Below are positions 7,316-16,064 of a stretch of DNA of 64,000 nucleotides, piece by piece (the first letter of the stretch is position 1; each line of letters starts with the position of its first letter). The notes below the pieces were generated by a model. That model saw only the letters and a program-made list of their open reading frames with translations. It had not been told where the DNA came from and did not search any database. The position numbers and the translations under genes are program-made. The stretch comes from Agromyces allii (GTDB lineage Bacteria; Actinomycetota; Actinomycetes; Actinomycetales; Microbacteriaceae): contig NZ_WBIN01000011.1 in the NCBI RefSeq assembly GCF_009749385.1, positions 124,001 through 188,000 of the forward strand, in the 5' to 3' direction.

Positions 7316-8080
7316 GTGTCCCGACGCTCCCTTCGCACGCTCATCAGCGGGGCCCTGCTCGCCCTCGCCGCCGGCGGCGTCGCGCTCTGGTGGCGCTGGC
7401 TCGCGCGACGCCAGCACCACTGGCGCGCCGCGCTGGCCGAGTCGATCCCGGTGAACTCCGCGTACTGGCGCGAGCAGCGCGCCGGCCCCGGCGAGCTGCT
7501 CTACGTCGCGATCGGCGACTCGGCCGCCCAGGGCATCGGGGCGAGCAGGCCGGGCCACAGCTACGTCGGGTTCATCGCGCAGGCGCTGGCCGCGGCATCC
7601 GCCCACCCTGTCCGAACCGTGAACCTCGGCATCTCCGGCGCCACGCTGCGCATCGCCCTCGACGACGAACTGCCGGTGCTCTCGCGCCTCGCGCCCGACG
7701 TGCTGACCGTCTGCATCGGCGCGAACGACATCGCGGACTTCGACGCCGCCCGGTTCGATCGCGAGATCCGCGAGCTGTTCGCCGCGCTGCCCGACCACGC
7801 GATCGTCGCCGACCTGCCGAGCTACTACTTCCCGCCCGCGCAGGCGAAGGTGCGCACGGCGAACCGGCTGCTGCGGGCGGCCGCCGCCGAGCGCGGGCTC
7901 ACGGTCGTGCCGCTCTTCGCCCGCACGAACCGCCAGGGCATGTGGGGCGTCACGACCCAGTTCGCGGGCGACCTGTTCCACCCCAACGACCGCGGGTACC
8001 GCATCTGGGCCGACGCGTTCCGACCGGCGGTCGAGGCGCGCCTGGCGCAGGTGGCTCCGGCGCGATCGCCGGTCGAGTAG
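7316..8080 (+). CDS. Membrane-anchored SGNH/GDSL hydrolase
   Basis: 254 aa from GTG. Residues ~8-28 are a hydrophobic segment preceded by Arg residues and followed by WRWLARR, so it is anchored or secreted. The SGNH blocks are present: AIGDSAAQGIGAS (catalytic Ser, ~residue 66), NLGISGATL (Gly), CIGANDI (Asn) and FHPNDRGY (Asp/His). Family members are esterases or lipases. The GTG follows the upstream repeat directly. No good ribosome site is seen, so the start is tentative. The stop lies in a second copy of the repeat. Confidence 0.8.
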   Translation: MSRRSLRTLISGALLALAAGGVALWWRWLARRQHHWRAALAESIPVNSAYWREQRAGPGELLYVAIGDSAAQGIGASRPGHSYVGFIAQALAAASAHPVRTVNLGISGATLRIALDDELPVLSRLAPDVLTVCIGANDIADFDAARFDREIRELFAALPDHAIVADLPSYYFPPAQAKVRTANRLLRAAAAERGLTVVPLFARTNRQGMWGVTTQFAGDLFHPNDRGYRIWADAFRPAVEARLAQVAPARSPVE

Positions 8081-8144
8081 CGCAGCGTATCGAGACCAGC
8101 GGCGGGCGGGTCTCGATACGGCGCCGGGGCGCCTACTCGACCGG
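8069..8144. repeat. Complete inverted copy of the interspersed palindromic repeat
   Basis: The left arm at 8069-8097 and the right arm at 8109-8144 (GGTCTCGATACG ... CTACTCGACCGG) are complementary apart from a small insertion (GCCGGGGCGCC region) in the right arm. It lies between convergent genes and provides the stop codons of both: the SGNH hydrolase ends RSPVE and the VOC protein ends VSPVE. It probably also works as a bidirectional terminator. Confidence 0.75.
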
Positions 8145-8795
8145 CGAGACGGGCGCGACGGACGTGGCGTCCGCCGCCGGCTCCCAGGCGAAGCCGTCGA
8201 GGTCGGAGAACGCCGCGGCGCCGCCGCCGATGGCGAGGCGGTGCGAGCCGTCGCCGTCGAGCGGAACGCCCGCCGCCTTTGCGAGCGCCTTGCGGGCGTT
8301 CAGGCCGAACTGCACGGGGCTCCCGGGTAGCTCGAACTCGACATAGGCGCCGAAGCTCTTGCCCGCGCGCAGGCCGCGTTCGGTGTAGAAGCGCTTGGCC
8401 GCACCGACGTCGGCGGGGCCGAGCAGCAGCACGATCGAGTCGATCTCGCGCTCGGCGGGCGTCGTGTCCTTCTTCGACGAGGTCGCGATGGTCCAGACCG
8501 AGCCGTCAGGGGCCCGGAACGTGCCGCCGACGCCCCACAGCGACTTGGAGACCGGCTTCACGGCCGTGGCCCCGGCGGCGATCGCCGAGTCGTAGAGCGC
8601 GTGGACGTTCGCGGGCTGCGAGGCGAGGAGCGAGATCGTGAACCCGCGGAATCCGCTCGTCGGCGCCTCCGAGCGCCGCACGCGGATCCGGTCGCCGAGG
8701 TCGAACGCGGCGGCGTAGAACGCCCGCGCGCGCTCGGTGTCGTCGGTCTCGACGACGAGATGGTCGATGGTGGTGGTCGTTGCTTCCGTGTTCAT
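8133..8795 (-). CDS. VOC-superfamily (glyoxalase-like) protein
   Basis: 220 aa with two glyoxalase/bleomycin-resistance modules. Module 1 starts TIDHLVVETDDTERARAFYAAAF; module 2 starts IDSIVLLLGPADVGAAKRFY and ends SDLDGFAWEPA. It resembles two-domain VOC proteins annotated as glyoxalases; metal ligands are not clearly complete. The start is leaderless: TAGTGT ends 6 nt before the ATG. The C-terminal ...SPVE and stop are encoded by the repeat. Confidence 0.78.
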   Translation of the reverse strand: MNTEATTTTIDHLVVETDDTERARAFYAAAFDLGDRIRVRRSEAPTSGFRGFTISLLASQPANVHALYDSAIAAGATAVKPVSKSLWGVGGTFRAPDGSVWTIATSSKKDTTPAEREIDSIVLLLGPADVGAAKRFYTERGLRAGKSFGAYVEFELPGSPVQFGLNARKALAKAAGVPLDGDGSHRLAIGGGAAAFSDLDGFAWEPAADATSVAPVSPVE

Positions 8796-8801
8796 GCGCC
8801 C

Positions 8802-8807
8802 ACACTA
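8802..8807 (-). promoter_or_regulatory. Leaderless -10 of the VOC gene
   Basis: TAGTGT on the minus strand ends 6 nt before the ATG at 8795. No Shine-Dalgarno lies between them. Confidence 0.5.
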
Positions 8808-8969
8808 CGAACGTGCCGCACCGCCCCGCTTCTCGAATCCTGATCGATGCCGCACGGCCGATCTGGCCTGATCAGGGCGCCCGCCCAGCTGAGTGCGGGA
8901 GAATCGAAGGGTGCCCCGCGCGCGTCGCGCGCCGTCGAGATCGACTTCCGGATCGGCACAGGAGAAACC

Positions 8970-10277
8970 GTGACCCTCGATTCCAAGCAGTCCGCACCGG
9001 CCCCGAGCCGCGGGCTCGACGTCGCCGCGATCCGCCGCGACTTCCCGTACCTCGCGCAGGAGCTCAACGGCTTCCCGCTCGCGTACCTCGACTCGGGCGC
9101 GACCGCCCAGCGACCCGTGGCGGTGCTCGACGCCGAACGCGCGTTCCTCGAGCACGCGAACGCGGCCGTGCACCGCGGCGCCTCGACCCTGGTGGGCACG
9201 TCGACGACGGCCTTCGAAGACGCCCGTGCGACCGTCGCCCGCTTCGTGGGCGCCGGCGAGCGCGAGATCGTCTGGGCCGAGAACGCGACCGACGCGATCA
9301 ACATCGTCGCGCTCGGCATGGCGGATGCCGCGGCGGGCCTCGGCGGCCCCGAGGCCGACGTGTTCCGGCTCGCCGCGGGCGACGAGATCGTCGTGACCGA
9401 GGCCGAGCACCACGCCGACCTCATCCCGTGGCAGCGCCTCGCCGCGAAGACGGGCGCGACGCTGCGGTTCGTGCCCGTGAACGACGACGGAACGTGGGGC
9501 ATCGACGACGCGGCATCCGTCATCGGCCCGAACACGAAGCTCGTGGCCTTCGCGCACGTCTCGAACGTGACCGGCCACATCGCGCCGGTGACCGACGTGG
9601 TCGAGCTCGCCCACCGGCACGGCGCGCTCGTGCTGCTCGACGCCTGCCAGTCGGTGCCGCACCGCCCGACCGACTTCGCCGCACTCGGCGTCGACTTCGC
9701 CGCGTTCTCGGCGCACAAGATGCTCGGCCCGAACGGCATCGGCGTGCTCTACGGGCGCGAGCACCTGCTCGACGCGCTGCCGCCGGCCCGCACGGGCGGC
9801 TCGACGATCACGACCGTGACCATGGAGTCCGCGCAGTTCCTGCCGTCGCCGCAGCGCTTCGAGGCGGGCACGCAGCCGGTGTCGCAGGCCGTCGGCCTCG
9901 CCGAGGCCGTGCGCTACCTCGAGCGCCTCGACATGCAGCGCGTGCACGAGCACGAGGTCGAGCTCGCCGAACTGCTCGTCGACGAGGTGTCGCGCATTCC
10001 CGGCATCCGCCTGGTCGGCAGCGGGGCCGGCGTCGAGCGCGGCGCACTCGCGAGCGTCGACGTGCCGGGCGTGCACGCCCACGACGTGGGCCAGTTCCTC
10101 GACTCGCGGGGCATCGCCGTGCGCGTCGGGCACCACTGCGCGCAGCCGCTGCACCGCCGCCTCGGCCTTCGCGCCACGACCCGCGCGAGCGCCTACGTCT
10201 ACACGACCGCCGACGAGGTGCGTCGCTTCACCGCCGCCCTCGCCGAGGTCCGCCCCTTCTTCGGAGTCACCGCATGA
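8970..10277 (+). CDS. sufS: Cysteine desulfurase SufS
   Basis: 435 aa fold-type I PLP enzyme that removes sulfur from cysteine for Fe-S cluster assembly. The PLP lysine is Lys~250 in SAHKMLGPNGIGVLYG. The persulfide cysteine is Cys~390 in RVGHHCAQP, the class II (SufS) loop. The GTG start at 8970 has GGAG at 8961-8964, 5 nt upstream; longer in-frame versions lack such a site. Its stop overlaps the sufU start (ATGA). sufB, sufC and sufD are not in the window, so this pair is separate from the scaffold genes or they lie elsewhere. Confidence 0.93.
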   Translation: MTLDSKQSAPAPSRGLDVAAIRRDFPYLAQELNGFPLAYLDSGATAQRPVAVLDAERAFLEHANAAVHRGASTLVGTSTTAFEDARATVARFVGAGEREIVWAENATDAINIVALGMADAAAGLGGPEADVFRLAAGDEIVVTEAEHHADLIPWQRLAAKTGATLRFVPVNDDGTWGIDDAASVIGPNTKLVAFAHVSNVTGHIAPVTDVVELAHRHGALVLLDACQSVPHRPTDFAALGVDFAAFSAHKMLGPNGIGVLYGREHLLDALPPARTGGSTITTVTMESAQFLPSPQRFEAGTQPVSQAVGLAEAVRYLERLDMQRVHEHEVELAELLVDEVSRIPGIRLVGSGAGVERGALASVDVPGVHAHDVGQFLDSRGIAVRVGHHCAQPLHRRLGLRATTRASAYVYTTADEVRRFTAALAEVRPFFGVTA

Positions 10278-10732
10278 GCGACCTGTCCGGGCTCTACCAG
10301 GAGCTGATCCTCGACCACTCGAAGCGTCGCGTCGGCGACGGCGCCCTCGAGGCGCCGCACGCGTCGCATCACGAGCTGAACCCCACCTGCGGCGACGAGA
10401 TCACGCTCGGCATCCGCCTCGATGCATCCGGCACGAAGGTCGAGGCCCTCGGGTGGGAGGGCGACGGATGCAGCATCTCGATGGCGTCGGCTTCGGCCCT
10501 CACCGAGCTCGTGGTCGGCACCGACACGGCGCACGTGCGCGAGCTCATCGACGGGTTCCGCGCCATGCTGCGTTCGCAGGGTGCCGGCGAGCCCGACGAA
10601 GACCTGCTCGGCGATGCGATCGCGTTCCACGGGGTCTCGAAGTACGTCATGCGCGTCAAGTGCGCGATGCTCTCGTGGGTCGCGCTCGAGGCCTGCCTCA
10701 TCGAGGCCGAGGCGCGCGCGACGCAGGTGTAG
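10274..10732 (+). CDS. sufU: SufU sulfur acceptor/transfer protein
   Basis: 152 aa zinc-dependent sulfurtransferase-like protein that accepts persulfide from SufS. The three conserved cysteines are at ~39 (NPTCGDE), ~66 (EGDGCSIS) and ~130 (VKCAMLSW), with the family Asp next to the first. The 18-21 residue insertion that separates SufU from IscU is consistent with its length. It is translationally coupled to sufS by a 4-nt overlap. Confidence 0.93.
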   Translation: MSDLSGLYQELILDHSKRRVGDGALEAPHASHHELNPTCGDEITLGIRLDASGTKVEALGWEGDGCSISMASASALTELVVGTDTAHVRELIDGFRAMLRSQGAGEPDEDLLGDAIAFHGVSKYVMRVKCAMLSWVALEACLIEAEARATQV

Positions 10733-10868
10733 CGCCGCCCGCTCGTCGGTCCGAGCGCGTTCGCGAACGGCGGCCCCGTGCCTGCCGGATGCCTCGGCGT
10801 CGACGCCCAGCCAAGAGGCTTAGGCTCGTAGCACCGCCGACGCCGAACAGAAAGAGGTCCTGCCTGCC

Positions 10869-12137
10869 ATGAGCGATGCACTCGAAGTCTTCGACCGCCG
10901 TGAATCCGAAGTGCGCGGCTACGTGCGCGCGTTCCCGGTCGTGTTCGATCGGGCCGTCGGCTCGACCCTGGTGGGCGAAGACGGCCGCGAGTACCTCGAC
11001 TTCTTCGCGGGCGCCGGCGTGCTCAACTACGGGCACAACAACCCCCTCTTCACGCGTGCGCTCGTCGAGTACCTCGAGCGCGACGGCATCATCCACGGCC
11101 TCGACATGGCCACCTCGGCAAAGAAGGCGTTCATCGAGGCGTTCGAGCGCCTCGTGCTCGAACCGCGCGGGCTCGACCACAAGCTTCAGTTCACCGGCCC
11201 GACCGGGGCGAACGCCGTCGAGGCGGCCCTCAAGGTCGCACGTCAGGCCACCGGCCGCACCAACGTCATCGCGTTCACGAACGCGTTCCACGGCCTGAGC
11301 ATCGGGGCGCTCGCCGCCACGGGCAACAGCCACTACCGGGGCGCCGCGGGCATCACGCTCGACAACATCACGCGCCTCCCGTACGACGGCTACCTCGGGG
11401 CGGATGTCGACACGCTCGACCTGCTCGAGAAGATGCTCGACGACCCGGGCTCGGGCGTCGACCTGCCCTCCGCCGTCATCGTCGAGGCCGTGCAGGGCGA
11501 GGGCGGCATCAACGTCGCGAGCGCCGCGTGGCTGCAGCGCCTGCGGGCGATCACCGCCGAGCGCGGCATCCTGCTGATCCTCGACGAGATCCAGGCCGGC
11601 GTCGGCCGCACCGGCGCGTTCTTCGCGTTCGAGGAGTCGGGCATCGTGCCCGACATCGTGACGGTCTCGAAGTCGATCTCGGGCTCGGGCCTGCCCATGT
11701 CGCTCGTGCTGCTGCGCCCCGAGGTCGACGTCTGGAAGCCCGGCGCCCACACCGGCACCTTCCGCGGCAACAACCTCGCGTTCGTCTCGGCCCGTGCGGC
11801 GCTCGAGAACTACTGGGCCGACACCGCGCTCGTCGACGGCGTCGCCGCGAAGTCGGCGCTGCTGCGCGGCGAGCTCGAGCAGATCGCCGCCGAGAACCCC
11901 GAGCTCGGGTTCGTGGTCCGCGGCCGCGGACTCATGTACGGCCTCGCGTGCGACGCCGACCGCGGCCTGGCGGCCCGCATCTCGAAGCAGGCCTTCACGC
12001 GCGGCCTCGTGATCGAGACCTCCGGCGCCCACGACGAGGTGCTGAAGTTCCTGCCGGCCCTCACGATCTCCGAAGACGAACTCCTGAAGGGCCTCGCGAT
12101 CGTCCGCGAGAGCCTCGCGGCGGCACTGGCCGAGTAG
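10869..12137 (+). CDS. ectB: Diaminobutyrate--2-oxoglutarate aminotransferase (EctB-type)
   Basis: 422 aa class III aminotransferase making L-2,4-diaminobutyrate from aspartate semialdehyde and glutamate. Family marks are VRGYVRAFPVVFDRAVGS, GPTGANAVEAALKVAR, LDEIQAGVGRTG and the PLP lysine ~268 in VSKSISGSG. No ectA, ectC or ectD adjoins it: sufU is upstream and a convergent peptidase downstream. Diaminobutyrate is a wall diamino acid in many Microbacteriaceae, so a peptidoglycan role is as likely as ectoine. GAAAGAGG lies ~11 nt before the ATG. Confidence 0.9.
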   Translation: MSDALEVFDRRESEVRGYVRAFPVVFDRAVGSTLVGEDGREYLDFFAGAGVLNYGHNNPLFTRALVEYLERDGIIHGLDMATSAKKAFIEAFERLVLEPRGLDHKLQFTGPTGANAVEAALKVARQATGRTNVIAFTNAFHGLSIGALAATGNSHYRGAAGITLDNITRLPYDGYLGADVDTLDLLEKMLDDPGSGVDLPSAVIVEAVQGEGGINVASAAWLQRLRAITAERGILLILDEIQAGVGRTGAFFAFEESGIVPDIVTVSKSISGSGLPMSLVLLRPEVDVWKPGAHTGTFRGNNLAFVSARAALENYWADTALVDGVAAKSALLRGELEQIAAENPELGFVVRGRGLMYGLACDADRGLAARISKQAFTRGLVIETSGAHDEVLKFLPALTISEDELLKGLAIVRESLAAALAE

Positions 12138-12167
12138 CCTTTCGCAACGGAACCGTGCGAACGCGAT

Positions 12168-12193
12168 GAGGCCCCTCCGAACGGAGGGGCCTC
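12168..12193. terminator. Bidirectional hairpin between ectB and the M1 peptidase
   Basis: GAGGCCCCTCCG, an AA centre, then its exact complement form a perfect 12-bp stem between convergent genes. There is no U-tract on either side, as is common in high-GC actinobacteria. Confidence 0.75.
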
Positions 12194-12220
12194 ACTGCTG
12201 CACTGACGGGTGACGTCGCG

Positions 12221-14704
12221 CTAATTCAGCGTGAACAGCACCGTCTGGGCGTTGCCCGCGACGTCGTAGACGAGCATCGTGTTCTGGCCCTTCACCGCGC
12301 CGAAGACGCCCGGCTTGAGGAAGTTCACGTCGGACCACTGGTTGTCGGTCAGGTTCTTGACCACGCCGTTGATCACCACCCGGTCGATCTTGCCGGCGTC
12401 GAAGAGCTTGTAGCTCACGAGGTCGTACGAGCTACCGGTCTGCACCGTGAACGACGCGCCGTCCTTCACGGTGACCGTCGGCTTGGTCGCGTCGATGGTG
12501 AACGCGAACGTCGAGGTCGCCGAGATGTTGCCGACGAGGTCCTGCGAGTTGTACTTCACCGTGTAGTCGCCGTCGGGCAGCACCACGGTGGCCGTGTGGG
12601 TTCCGCTCTTCGCCCCGCCCGCGACCGCGGTCTGCGTGCTCTTGACGAGTGTCGTTCCGCGGTACACGTTGGCGACGATGCGCTTCAGCCCGGCGTTGTC
12701 GGTCGCGTCGACCCGCACGGCAAGCGCCGAGAACGGACCCGACGTCGTCGGAGTGACGAGCGTCGCGGTCGGGCGTTCGGTGTCGCGGGCGACGTCGAGG
12801 GTCACGGCGCAGCTCGCACAGGTGCCGCCGAGCGTCGCGACCGACGCGGTCGCCGTGAGGGGCCCTCCGGCTGCGGCACCCGAGATCGTCGCCGCGAACG
12901 AGACTGTCGCCGCCGGCGCACCGACGGCCGTGGCCGGCACCGCCCAGACGAGCGTCGAGCCGTCGAGCGTGACGCCGGCCGGCAGCGAGGCCGGGTCGAT
13001 CGTCGCCTGGCCGAGCACCCCCGCGAGGTCGACCTTCACGACCGAGGTCGCGAGCGGCACGCGACCGGTGTTCGTCGCGCTCAGCGTGTACGAGACCACG
13101 TCGCCGGCACGCACGACGCCCGTGGAGGGATCGCTCGTGAGGGCGGCGGTGAGCTTCTCGGGCCAGGCCGGCTTGCCGGGCTCGAGGATCCAGTCGGTGT
13201 AGAACGCCGTGAGGTCGCGACCCGAGATCTCCTCGGCCAGCGCCTTCAGGTCGGCTCCGGTGCGGCTCGTTCCCGCATAGCGGGTCTGCCACTCCTCGAT
13301 CAGCTCGAAGAACGCGTCGTCGCCGATCGCCACCCGCAGTGCGGCCCAGAACTGGGCGCCGCGCGTGTAGGTCTGGTAGCCGTAGAGGTTGGCGGAACTC
13401 GTCTGGGCTCCCGGTGCGGTCGACCAGTTCGCGCTGGTCGGCGCCGAGGCGTTCCACGAGTTGTAGTACGTGGTCTCGGTCGGGGTCGCGCCGGCGCCGA
13501 AGCCCTCCGCCGTGTTGTAGAACGCGGGGCCCCAGGTCGCCATGCCCTCGCCGATCCAGATGTCGGTCCAGGTCACCGGCGACACGTTGTCGCCGTACCA
13601 CTGGTGCACGAGCTCGTGGATGAGCGTGTTGCCGCCGACCGAGCCGGCCGACGGGAAGAACGACCGGTCCTGCGTCTCGAGCGCGTAGTTGATGCCGCTC
13701 GGAACGGTGTCGACGATCACGCCGGTGCTCTTACCCGGATAGGGCCCGTAGAGCGTCTCGAGGTTGCGGATGATGGTGCCGAGCTGCGCCTCGCGCGTGC
13801 GGATCGTGTTCTTGTTCGCCGCGGCGAGCGCGTAGTCCATGAACGACCACGACGGGATCGTGCTGCCGTCGCTGAGCGCGACCTCCGACTGGATCACGTC
13901 GTAGCGGCCGATCGAGATGACCGCCAGCTCCGAGGCCATGGGCTTCGTCTGCTCCCAGACCCACGTGGTGCGCGTGCCGTCGGGCGACGCGGTCTTCGAC
14001 GCGAGCTCGCCGTTGCTCACCGCCGCGGCCTCGGCGGGCGCGGTTCCGGCGACGGTGTTCAGGATCGTCGGGATGTCGATGGTGAAGGTGTACGTCGCCT
14101 TGTCGGCCGGCGTGTTGTTGTGGGGGTATCCCGTCATCATGCCGATCGGCTGGCCGAGCAGCGTGGCTCCGTCGGAGGTGCGGTTCCAGCCCTCGGACGA
14201 GCCGTCGAGATCGGTGTGCGAGCTGGGGGTGCCGTGGTACGCCACGGCCACCGAGAACTCGCCGCTGACCGGGGTGGTCGGGGTGACGATCAGCTTGTAC
14301 TTGATCGCACTCGGGTCGACCTCGCGCACCCAGGCGGCCGCAACGCCGTCGACCGTGACGGCGTCGACCTCGAGCCCCTCGAAGTCGAGCGAGAAGCTCT
14401 TCAGCGGCTGCGGCGCGGTCGCCGTCATGGTGGTGGTGGCCTGGATCGTGCCGGCGATCGTCGAGCCCGACTGCGTGGCGTTCGGGGTCCACGCGATCGC
14501 CACGTCGTAGTCGAGCGCGTCGTACCCGCCGTTGCCGACGTTCGGGAACATCGGATCGGTCGAGGTGCGCGCCCCGTCGATCGGCTCGTCGGCGGATGCC
14601 TCCATGGCCGGCGCCGTCGTCAGCAGCGCCGCCGCGAGCAGGCCGGGCAGGGCGAGCGCGACGAGTCGCCTCGGCCTGGTGTCGGGAAGGGGTCGGAACG
14701 TCAT
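12221..14704 (-). CDS. Secreted M1-family metallopeptidase
   Basis: 827 aa. The signal peptide is at residues ~1-38 (RRLVALALPGLLAAALLTTAPA). An N-terminal beta domain follows, then the gluzincin site HELVH at 363-367 with Glu386 in WIGEGMATW (HEXXH-18-E). The aminopeptidase recognition loop is the variant NYALETQ. Residues ~525 to the end form two or three Ig-like beta domains (CARDB-like, then VRVDATDNAGLKRIVANVYRG and a terminal domain). An AAGGAG site is 7 nt before the ATG. It should cleave extracellular peptides. It is monocistronic, ending at the shared hairpin. Confidence 0.88.
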   Translation of the reverse strand: MTFRPLPDTRPRRLVALALPGLLAAALLTTAPAMEASADEPIDGARTSTDPMFPNVGNGGYDALDYDVAIAWTPNATQSGSTIAGTIQATTTMTATAPQPLKSFSLDFEGLEVDAVTVDGVAAAWVREVDPSAIKYKLIVTPTTPVSGEFSVAVAYHGTPSSHTDLDGSSEGWNRTSDGATLLGQPIGMMTGYPHNNTPADKATYTFTIDIPTILNTVAGTAPAEAAAVSNGELASKTASPDGTRTTWVWEQTKPMASELAVISIGRYDVIQSEVALSDGSTIPSWSFMDYALAAANKNTIRTREAQLGTIIRNLETLYGPYPGKSTGVIVDTVPSGINYALETQDRSFFPSAGSVGGNTLIHELVHQWYGDNVSPVTWTDIWIGEGMATWGPAFYNTAEGFGAGATPTETTYYNSWNASAPTSANWSTAPGAQTSSANLYGYQTYTRGAQFWAALRVAIGDDAFFELIEEWQTRYAGTSRTGADLKALAEEISGRDLTAFYTDWILEPGKPAWPEKLTAALTSDPSTGVVRAGDVVSYTLSATNTGRVPLATSVVKVDLAGVLGQATIDPASLPAGVTLDGSTLVWAVPATAVGAPAATVSFAATISGAAAGGPLTATASVATLGGTCASCAVTLDVARDTERPTATLVTPTTSGPFSALAVRVDATDNAGLKRIVANVYRGTTLVKSTQTAVAGGAKSGTHTATVVLPDGDYTVKYNSQDLVGNISATSTFAFTIDATKPTVTVKDGASFTVQTGSSYDLVSYKLFDAGKIDRVVINGVVKNLTDNQWSDVNFLKPGVFGAVKGQNTMLVYDVAGNAQTVLFTLN

Positions 14705-14917
14705 CAGCTCTCCTTCGTCGCAGAGGCCGCACTTCGGGCCATCCGTGCGCTCACCATATCGGCGACGTATTTCGCTTGGATAGCGGTTGCATTGCGCGGA
14801 TGCTGCTCAGCGGCGTGGATTGCTGCGAATCAGCGCCGAATCGACGCACCGTTTCAGCGCGCGTCGAGGCACACGACGATGCTCGATCGGAGGGCCCGAT
14901 CGCCCAGGACGACCCGG

Positions 14918-15403
14918 CTACTCGGTGACCGCAGCGGCGTCGGCGAGGTGCCGGGCGCCGTGGTTCAGCACCTTCACGACGATGCCGCGCCGGCGGAGCG
15001 CCGCGATCGTGCGCACCTCCTCGTCGGCGGTGCGTCCGAGGGCGTGCTGGTTGGAGACGACGAGCACGTCGCCCGCGCGCAGCGTGCCGAAGAAGCGCTC
15101 GAGACGCTGCTCCCAGTTCTCGACGCTCTCGGGCGCCGGGTGGCGGAAGTCGAAGATCGCGACGCCGAACGCGGCGAGGTCGTCGCGCTGCTCGGTCACC
15201 GACGGCATGTCGGGGCGCGCGACGACGAGGCCGACGAGGCGCGAGCCCTCGGGGCGCGCCTTCCACCATTCGCCGTCGGGCTGGAGCTCGATGAAGCACT
15301 CGGGGCAGCCCTCGGCCTCGTGCACGTGGGTGTGGGCGGCCGTGCGGCTCACTCCTGCGGCCTCGGCGCGGCCGTTCGTCGCGGCATCCGTCTGGTCACT
15401 CAT
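14918..15403 (-). CDS. Resolvase-N-like protein without the catalytic serine
   Basis: 161 aa. Residues ~40-155 follow the serine-recombinase catalytic fold: LVGLVVARPDMPSVTEQRDDL, then RAGDVLVVSNQHALGRTADE, then LRRRGIVVKVL. The expected nucleophile Ser in YxRVS is replaced (VVARPDM), the KLDRLxR arginine motif is altered to NQHALGR, and no DNA-binding domain follows. It is therefore probably not an active recombinase. An N-terminal HEAEGCPECF could bind metal. A strong AGGAGG site fixes the start. Related genes in actinobacteria are often labelled recombinase; the role is unknown. Confidence 0.65.
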   Translation of the reverse strand: MSDQTDAATNGRAEAAGVSRTAAHTHVHEAEGCPECFIELQPDGEWWKARPEGSRLVGLVVARPDMPSVTEQRDDLAAFGVAIFDFRHPAPESVENWEQRLERFFGTLRAGDVLVVSNQHALGRTADEEVRTIAALRRRGIVVKVLNHGARHLADAAAVTE

Positions 15404-15476
15404 GCGTGTGCTCCTCCTGCATTCCTCACCCATTGTCCCGGTTCGGCGGCCCGGATGGGAACCGCGCGCCGCGAGG

Positions 15477-15983
15477 TCAGGCGGGATCGTCGCTGAGCCG
15501 GCGCAGGAGCCGCGCGAGCGTCGCCTGCTCGTCGCGCGTGAGGGTCTCGAGCTCGACGGCCTCGCGCGCGACGAGTCCGCGCATGGCCTCGTCGACCCGG
15601 GTCGCGCCCTCGGGGGTGAGGCGCACGAGCACGCTGCGCCCGTCGCGGGGATTCGGGCGGCGCTCGACGAGTCCGCGCACGGCGAGGTTGTCGAGCCGGT
15701 TCGTCATCGCGGCGCTGCCGATCATGGTGGCGGCGATGAGGTGCGCCGGGCTGAGCTCGTGCGGCTCGTCCTGGCGGCGCAGGGCCGCGAGCACGTCGAA
15801 CTCCCATGAGGCGAGCCCCGCGTCGCGGAACGCGGCGGCGCGCAGCTTCGAGAGCCGGTTCGCCGCACGGCGCAGCCGCGACATCACGTCGAGCGGCGAG
15901 AGGTCGGCGTCGGGCAGACGGCGCGACCAGGCGTCGATCAGCAGGTCGACCTCGTCGTCGCGCTCGCTCGGTCTGGGGTTCAC
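15477..15983 (-). CDS. MarR-family transcriptional regulator
   Basis: 168 aa winged helix. LRRAANRLSKLRAAAFRDAGLASWEFDVLAAL is the dimer helix and first wing region; TMIGSAAMTNRLDNLAVRGLVERRP is the recognition helix; the wing follows with NPRDGRSVLVRLT. Ligand unknown. The GTG start is leaderless, with TACTGT ending 7 nt upstream. Neighbours are unrelated, so its target is unclear. Confidence 0.85.
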   Translation of the reverse strand: MNPRPSERDDEVDLLIDAWSRRLPDADLSPLDVMSRLRRAANRLSKLRAAAFRDAGLASWEFDVLAALRRQDEPHELSPAHLIAATMIGSAAMTNRLDNLAVRGLVERRPNPRDGRSVLVRLTPEGATRVDEAMRGLVAREAVELETLTRDEQATLARLLRRLSDDPA

Positions 15984-15990
15984 GCTCTCG

Positions 15991-15996
15991 ACAGTA
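15991..15996 (-). promoter_or_regulatory. Leaderless -10 of the marR gene
   Basis: TACTGT on the minus strand ends 7 nt before the GTG at 15983. No ribosome site is present. Confidence 0.5.
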
Positions 15997-16006
15997 GCGA
16001 ACGGGA

Positions 16007-16030
16007 GGGCGGATGCCGCGGCATCCGCCC
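16007..16030. terminator. Palindromic hairpin with the GGATGCCG/CGGCATCC core
   Basis: A perfect 24-bp palindrome (GGGCGGATGCCG and its complement) lies just past the stop of the DUF1537 kinase gene on the minus strand and before the marR promoter. It is a likely terminator for the acid-sugar operon. Confidence 0.6.
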
Positions 16031-16064
16031 TGGGGTCAGGGGCGTCCGTGCGGGGCGCGGGTGG

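Noticed and set aside
8970..10732. A full suf operon
   Set aside because: Only sufS and sufU are present; flanking genes are unrelated.
10869..12137. An ectoine biosynthesis operon
   Set aside because: Only ectB is present; no acetyltransferase or ectoine synthase adjoins.
14884..14902. Terminator CGATCGG/CCGATCG after the resolvase-like gene
   Set aside because: A 7-bp stem without a U-tract is too weak to list as a feature in this base composition.
14918..15403. A mobile element or phage integrase locus based on the resolvase-like protein
   Set aside because: No catalytic serine, no DNA-binding domain, no terminal repeats or partner genes; codon use matches its neighbours.
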